Of a DNA stretch of 64,000 nt, positions 59,622-64,000 are shown in pieces (within the stretch, counting starts at the first letter, position 1; each line of letters starts with the position of its first letter). The DNA lies in assembly GCF_900102895.1 (NCBI RefSeq), contig NZ_FNGD01000006.1:121970-185969 (forward strand), written 5' to 3'. Under the pieces are notes generated by a model, which saw only the letters and a program-made list of their open reading frames with translations, searched no databases and was not told the DNA's origin. The DNA comes from Arthrobacter sp. ov407. GTDB lineage: Bacteria > Actinomycetota > Actinomycetes > Actinomycetales > Micrococcaceae. The position numbers and the translations under genes are program-made.

Positions 59622-61712
59622 TCAGGTCGGCTGGTGGCGCGCTGAAGGAAACTCGCCTGCGGTGGGGGCGGGGTTCACTCGGGTCAGGGTGATCAGGCGC
59701 CAAGCGGCAATCAGCGAAGCCGTCGCCTGGGCAACGGCCCAGAGGACGGAGACGCCGGTGAGGCCATATTGCTGGGCCACGGCCGCGGCGGGTGCCACGA
59801 CCAGGATGGCGGCCAGGGTGGCGACTGCCGTGGATTCGAAAAGCCGCCCTTGGGCCCGGCACAGCCCGTAGTAGACCTGGGTCACGCAACTCAGGAGGAG
59901 TGCCGGAACGAGTACAGGAAGAAGGACCGACGCGGACGCGTACTGCGGCCCGAGGATGCCCAGAAGCAGTGGCCCGGCCAGCATTAATATCAACCCGGCC
60001 ACAAGTGTCAACAGGAAGCTGGCCCTTAGGGCGGAACCGAGGAGACCCGGCCTCGCCCGCGTTCCCGCCAGGGCCGTTTGCAGCGTAAAGCCCGCGGACT
60101 GCGGCACGAAGAACACCGCCGAGGCCATCATCCACACCACGAACCAAGCGGCAGTCGGGGCGGGGCCCAGAGTCGCTGCAACGATGAGCGGAAGCAGGTA
60201 GCCGGGCGCGCGGTCGGCGAGCATGAGGGCGTGGTTGGGAAGCCCCGGTTTCAGGAGTTTTAGGGCCGGGCGCGGCCGGAGGCCGTGCTTCCAATCGGGG
60301 GACACGTGCGCCCGGCCAAGCTGGCGCAGGCCCACGAGGTCGCTGGCCAGCGCGCCGGCGGCAACGGCGGCCACAATCACCGCCAGGTCACGGAGCCCGA
60401 CGGCGAACGCGGCGGCCAGGAAGGCCAGCTGCACGAGGCTCTGCACGAGGCTTCTGACCAGCGTTCGGTCGGCCCGTTCCTGGGCCACCCCCACGTGGTC
60501 AAGCTGGTAGGCGCTGGCGGCGAGGAGTGCCGTTGCCAGGAAAAGGACGGTGACCAGCGGGTCGGTCCAGGCCTCGCCCACACCTGTGCCGAGCCAATTT
60601 GTGACGACAACCAGCAGGCTCGCGCCCAGCAGGGTGAATGTGGTGACGGCAAGCAGGCTGGCGGCGATGAGGCGCCGGCCGCCGTCAGTTTCCGCGGGAA
60701 GGAGCGTCAGCGTCGCGGGCCCGACGCCGAGCGTCCCCAGCTGCACCGTCAGGAGGGCGGCCGCCACCACCGCGGAGCCGAGACCTAATTGCTCGGGCGG
60801 GAGCACGAGGGCCGCGAGCGCCCAGAACAGGAAACCCGTCACCATGGGGGCGATCCTTGCGGCGGCCAGCCAGGCCGCGTTCCCTCCCACCGAGATGGGC
60901 CTGTGGGCCGGCCGCAGGAGTTCGCCGGCCATGGCGCGGTAGTTGTAGAGGAGGAAACCCATCCAATAAGGCAGGAAGCGGGGGGCGCGGACCAGGGACA
61001 GGCCCATGCCCCGCACCGTGGCCAGCAGGGGCAGCATCACCAGCCAGCCGGCGCGGCCCGTGTGCTTGCGGACGGTCCGGGCCATCCCGGCCCCGTCCTG
61101 GAGCCACTGGTCGCGGGCGTAATCGAACGTGTCGTCGAACCGGTGCCTAACCACTACGGAGTCGGAGACGCCGAGCCGGTACCCTGCCTGCTCCAGCCGG
61201 ATCCTGAGCTCAACGTCCTCCCCGGAGCGGAAGTCGTCGTCGAACCCGACGTCGAGCAGCACGTCGCGGCGCATCAGCGTGGCGCTGACGCCGAACCACT
61301 TGCGCACCCGGCTGTGGTTATGGTGCCAGGCCAGCGCGGCCCCCCAGTACCCGGGGCCGTCGGCTTCACTGGCCAGCCCGAATTGCAGGCCGTCGTAACC
61401 GCCGGACTCGAATTCGGTCAGCAGCCGGGGCAAGCTCTTCGTCGGAAGGACGACGTCGGCGTCGATCAGGGCGACTACCTCACCGGTGGCACTTCGGGCG
61501 CCGAGCATTCGTGCGGCCGGCAGGCCACGTCCCTCATCGGAGATGACGGTTGCCCCGCAGTCGCGGGCGATTGCGGCAGTGTCATCCGTGGAGCAGCCAT
61601 CGACCACGATCATTTCGTGCGGGTGTTGGCTGCGGATCGACTCCAGGCACTCGCCCAGCCACGCTGCGGCATTGCGCGCCGGAACGACAACCGACACCTT
61701 CAGATCGCTCAC
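59622..61712 (-). CDS. Fusion of family 2 glycosyltransferase and Wzx-like flippase
   Basis: I favour the GTG at 61712 (MSDLKVSVVV), preceded by GAGGCGAGG, giving 696 residues; a GTG at 61727 that overlaps the preceding stop is possible. Residues 1 to about 220 are a GT2 glycosyltransferase: VSVVVPARNAAAWLGECLES, MIVVDGCSTDDT, the metal site DAD (84-86) and GEDVELRIRLEQ with E165-D166. From about 280 to the end are about twelve membrane helices of the polysaccharide-flippase (MATE/MOP-like) type. A single polypeptide would therefore add a sugar and flip the lipid-linked product. Such fusions are unusual. Neighbours support a surface-glycan role. Confidence 0.85.
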   Translation of the reverse strand: MSDLKVSVVVPARNAAAWLGECLESIRSQHPHEMIVVDGCSTDDTAAIARDCGATVISDEGRGLPAARMLGARSATGEVVALIDADVVLPTKSLPRLLTEFESGGYDGLQFGLASEADGPGYWGAALAWHHNHSRVRKWFGVSATLMRRDVLLDVGFDDDFRSGEDVELRIRLEQAGYRLGVSDSVVVRHRFDDTFDYARDQWLQDGAGMARTVRKHTGRAGWLVMLPLLATVRGMGLSLVRAPRFLPYWMGFLLYNYRAMAGELLRPAHRPISVGGNAAWLAAARIAPMVTGFLFWALAALVLPPEQLGLGSAVVAAALLTVQLGTLGVGPATLTLLPAETDGGRRLIAASLLAVTTFTLLGASLLVVVTNWLGTGVGEAWTDPLVTVLFLATALLAASAYQLDHVGVAQERADRTLVRSLVQSLVQLAFLAAAFAVGLRDLAVIVAAVAAGALASDLVGLRQLGRAHVSPDWKHGLRPRPALKLLKPGLPNHALMLADRAPGYLLPLIVAATLGPAPTAAWFVVWMMASAVFFVPQSAGFTLQTALAGTRARPGLLGSALRASFLLTLVAGLILMLAGPLLLGILGPQYASASVLLPVLVPALLLSCVTQVYYGLCRAQGRLFESTAVATLAAILVVAPAAAVAQQYGLTGVSVLWAVAQATASLIAAWRLITLTRVNPAPTAGEFPSARHQPT

Positions 61713-61723
61713 GTGGCCTCGCC

Positions 61724-62824
61724 TCACTCATCCAGTTTTGAACGAACCAGGTTGGCGATGAAGTCAGAGGCCTGGTCCGCTGACCAGGCGGCGGGCAGCC
61801 GGAGCAGCCAGCAGGGAACGTCCTCCAGCGCCCGGCGCACCACGGCCGCCTTCTGGCCGAAATGCTCCTCGAGGGGGACAAGGCCGGTGGCGCCGAGGGC
61901 CTCGACGAGCCGCCGCGACACCATGGGCAGTTCCGAATGGAAGTTGCCGACGATCCGCGACGTCATCCACTCCGCACTTCGGGCCTCCAGTCGCGTGTCC
62001 GCCCCGTCGAAGCGCTCGAGGAAGATGGCCAGCTGTGCCGGCGCCGCGGACGATATCCGCTGCGCCCCGAAGACATGCTCCGGCTGCACCATGCGGTGCT
62101 CGGGGGACCAGCGCCGGGTGAATGCCGCTGTTTTCGGATAGCGGACAATGACCGGATGGACCGCCGTGGCCAGATGGGCCACGGGCGTCGTCAGCCATCC
62201 GGGGGCCAGGGGCTTGCGCGTCCCCCGGAACATGTCCGGGTAGATGTCTCGGTGGTGGGGTTTGATGAACATCGGTTTGGCGTAGCCCAGGAGCATTCCG
62301 CCGGCGCCCATGAAGGCCCAGTCGTCTGCCATGAACCGCACGTCGCGCATTGCTACCAGCTTCGCCACCGTGCTGGTCTTTCCGACCCCTCCCCAGGCCG
62401 GCAGGAGCACCCCGGAGCCGCGGAAGTCCACCACAGCGGCATGGATCATCGCCGTCTCCTCCTGGACACACAGCCGGTCCAACAGCGGAATAACAGAAGT
62501 CAGGAGCTCGCCGGCGCCTTCGATCCGGTACCCGTCCTTCGTCTCGATAATCTGGACGCGGTCCGCCGGAAGGTAGAGGGACTCCCCAGTGAACCGGTAG
62601 GCATCCTCCGCGTGGGATTGGCTGGAAATCGGGGATATCTTGGCGCCGATGGTGATCCGCCGTGGCGCGCCGGAGTTCCCAAGGAATGGGGCGAGCATGT
62701 CCCTCAGCTGCGGTTCTCCTGGCGTCCCTGCCTCCACGTCGATGCCGACGATCCCGTGGACATCGAAGGAGGCTCCGGCAGAGGCGCCAATCGGCTGTTT
62801 CACGTCGCGTTCAGGTTGGCTCAT
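61724..62824 (-). CDS. HPr-kinase-like P-loop protein
   Basis: The protein has 366 residues. Its centre shows a Walker A motif of type [AG]-x4-GK[ST] (AWGGVGKTS, K149) followed by DDW at 167-169, as in the HPr kinase/phosphorylase core. The N-terminal ~110 residues are of unknown fold. It lacks the full HPrK signature that phosphorylates HPr, so the true substrate is open: a sugar, a glycosyltransferase or a carrier. HPrK-like proteins are found in polysaccharide and peptide-biosynthesis clusters. Its stop overlaps the start of the following GT2-flippase fusion. Confidence 0.82.
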   Translation of the reverse strand: MSQPERDVKQPIGASAGASFDVHGIVGIDVEAGTPGEPQLRDMLAPFLGNSGAPRRITIGAKISPISSQSHAEDAYRFTGESLYLPADRVQIIETKDGYRIEGAGELLTSVIPLLDRLCVQEETAMIHAAVVDFRGSGVLLPAWGGVGKTSTVAKLVAMRDVRFMADDWAFMGAGGMLLGYAKPMFIKPHHRDIYPDMFRGTRKPLAPGWLTTPVAHLATAVHPVIVRYPKTAAFTRRWSPEHRMVQPEHVFGAQRISSAAPAQLAIFLERFDGADTRLEARSAEWMTSRIVGNFHSELPMVSRRLVEALGATGLVPLEEHFGQKAAVVRRALEDVPCWLLRLPAAWSADQASDFIANLVRSKLDE

Positions 62825-62935
62825 GATCCAGGCTTTCTGGGGTCGGGTTCCTGCGACCGGGAGGTTCCGGGTGCAGCGGCTGCACTGGGCGTTTCACAGG
62901 GCGGTATATGGGGACGGGCACGTTAGCTGCGCGGT

Positions 62936-63934
62936 TCACTGGACTTCCCTCCAAGGCTCTTCCCCCGACACCGCGGCCGTTTTCTGCGGCGAGGGCGCGG
63001 AAGGCAGGCGCCGGCCGCGTAGATAGCCGGTCGCGGTGGCCGCGAGCACGGCGAGGATGGTTGCCGCCCGGCCGAGCCCGGCACGGTCCCCGCCGCCGAG
63101 CCAGCCTCGGATTCCGGCAAACACTGCACGTGGCAGGACCTGACGGACATAGCGCCGTTCGGGACCCAGTGCCCGTTTGTGGCCGACCACCCGGCTGACC
63201 TGCGCCTTGGAAATCCCTTCGCCCCAGGAACGGGCAAGCATGTAGCGCAGGGTGCCGCGCTCGACGGGAACGTGGTGGTGCACCAGGGCCGCGGGCTCAT
63301 AGACCACACGGGATCCGGGCGCTCCGATCACGGCACGGATGCACAGCTCGGTCTCTTCGCAGCCCAGCGGGACGCCGTCCTGGCGTCCCAGGGCTGTGTT
63401 GAAACCGCCGACCCGGTCCAGGACTTCGGCGCGGAAGGACATGTTCGCGCCAATGACATTGCGGACTTCGGCGGCGACTTTGGGCATTCCCCGGTACGTG
63501 CAGCCGACAATCCAGTCGAGCTCGTTGGCGAAGTGTCCCGGGCGCCCGGCTTCCCAGAGCGGCTCCACCCGGCCGCCCACAGCCAGAACGTTGGGGTCGT
63601 CGTACATGGCCGCGAGCCGCTCCAGCCAATCCGGCTCGGCTTCGGCATCGTCATCGAGGAAGGCCACGATCTCCGCCTTGGCGATGCCCGCTCCAGTGTT
63701 GCGGGCGCCGGAGAGGCCCTTGGGCCCGGTGTTCTCGACAATTACGGCGTCCGGGACAGTGAAGATCAGGCGCTTGTACAAGTCCACGTTGTAGTCGACG
63801 ACGACGATCGTCTGCTTGGGCGGGACGGTCTGGGTGCGGACCGAGTCCAAGGCGCCCCTCAGCCTGTCCCACCGGGCTTCCGAGTAGGAGCAAATGACCA
63901 CGGACACTGCCGGCAAGCTGGAGTCCTCGGACAT
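62936..63934 (-). CDS. Family 2 glycosyltransferase
   Basis: This 332-residue cytoplasmic-face enzyme transfers a sugar from a nucleotide donor. It has VSVVICSYSEARWDRLRGAL, then the metal-binding DDD motif at 94-96 (AFLDDDAEAEP) and GCEETELCIRA as the catalytic-base region. A C-terminal hydrophobic segment (RAATILAVLAATATGYLRG) may anchor it. It is followed by the HPrK-like gene after a 111-bp gap, and preceded on its own strand by a partial gene with a one-base gap (TAGGATG). It probably adds one sugar to a lipid-linked surface polysaccharide. Confidence 0.92.
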   Translation of the reverse strand: MSEDSSLPAVSVVICSYSEARWDRLRGALDSVRTQTVPPKQTIVVVDYNVDLYKRLIFTVPDAVIVENTGPKGLSGARNTGAGIAKAEIVAFLDDDAEAEPDWLERLAAMYDDPNVLAVGGRVEPLWEAGRPGHFANELDWIVGCTYRGMPKVAAEVRNVIGANMSFRAEVLDRVGGFNTALGRQDGVPLGCEETELCIRAVIGAPGSRVVYEPAALVHHHVPVERGTLRYMLARSWGEGISKAQVSRVVGHKRALGPERRYVRQVLPRAVFAGIRGWLGGGDRAGLGRAATILAVLAATATGYLRGRRLPSAPSPQKTAAVSGEEPWREVQ

Positions 63935-63935
63935 C

Positions 63936-64000
63936 CTATTCGCCTGCCCGTGCGCCCAGAACGCTGCTGGGATCGGTGGGAACGTGCGGGAATACTTCGC
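63936..64000 (-). CDS. C-terminal end of an upstream gene (cut by window edge)
   Basis: On the minus strand one frame reads EVFPHVPTDPSSVLGARAGE and then stops at 63936-63938, one base before the glycosyltransferase ATG. The tight spacing and the plausible protein tail suggest an operon member whose body lies outside the window. Only about 20 codons are visible, so nothing can be said about function. Confidence 0.45.
   Translation of the reverse strand, partial: EVFPHVPTDPSSVLGARAGE

Noticed and set aside
57730..60294. Long version (854 codons) of the large membrane protein
   Set aside because: The first 227 codons lie within the flippase fusion gene in another frame, and they are Arg/Pro-rich; the start at 59613 is preceded by GAGGA.

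Overview
The window is GC-rich and gene-dense, with many ATGA/GTGA start-stop overlaps and Shine-Dalgarno sites of the AGGAGG type. Its gene content is actinobacterial: a dnaK-grpE-dnaJ-hspR operon under HAIR operators, a FusA2-like EF-G paralogue, a copper amine oxidase almost residue-for-residue in register with the Arthrobacter enzyme, and an MMPL exporter. I infer a soil member of the Micrococcaceae, close to Arthrobacter or Pseudarthrobacter. I saw no tRNA or rRNA, CRISPR array, transposase or phage gene, so this looks like ordinary chromosome carrying several accessory catabolic cassettes.

Layout. 1-4.9 kb: a MarR regulator divergent from an MMPL exporter, then an NAD(P)-binding SDR protein divergent from a TetR regulator, each with palindromic candidate operators. 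5-10 kb: a small acidic repeat protein, then the heat-shock operon dnaK-grpE-dnaJ-hspR with two HAIR sites and a 103-bp nested palindrome between grpE and dnaJ. 10-13.7 kb: an MHS-type transporter, a FadR-type GntR regulator and a Rossmann/SAF-type oxidoreductase, with GGTCnGACC palindromes that could tie them into one regulon. 14-16.7 kb: a small membrane protein and the EF-G-like GTPase. 16.8-24.2 kb: an amine-catabolism cassette of aldehyde dehydrogenase, APC permease, AraC and TetR regulators, and the copper amine oxidase. 24.4-33.9 kb: a 2OG-Fe(II) oxygenase, a SWIM-SNF2 helicase, an acidic protein, a lipoprotein, an ECF sigma/anti-sigma pair, a DUF1206 protein and TrmB. 34-41.6 kb: an MHS transporter plus M20 amidohydrolase operon, divergent from a double-module Lrp/AsnC regulator, then an MFS exporter, a CycA-type permease and a short CsbD protein.

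41.8-50.5 kb: two translationally coupled methyltransferases; a DEAD-box helicase preceded by a three-way-junction RNA ending in a U tract; an MBL hydrolase and an aldo/keto reductase; then two coupled SugE/Gdx-type SMR genes preceded by a sequence that matches a guanidine-III (ykkC-III) riboswitch. Downstream of the SMR pair lies a 47-bp repeat and an orphan copy of an SMR C-terminus. 48.9-55.6 kb: a soluble Cache-like protein and a GntR regulator divergent from a complete polyamine-type ABC importer, then HutD and TrpF.

56.4-64 kb: a minus-strand cell-surface glycan cluster. It runs from a family 2 glycosyltransferase through an HPr-kinase-like P-loop protein, a glycosyltransferase-flippase fusion, a large polytopic membrane protein and two small membrane proteins to a secreted lectin-fold-like protein. 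This cluster and the structured leader of the helicase are the best candidates for something undescribed. The guanidine riboswitch with its exporters is the clearest functional assignment that ordinary gene calling would miss.
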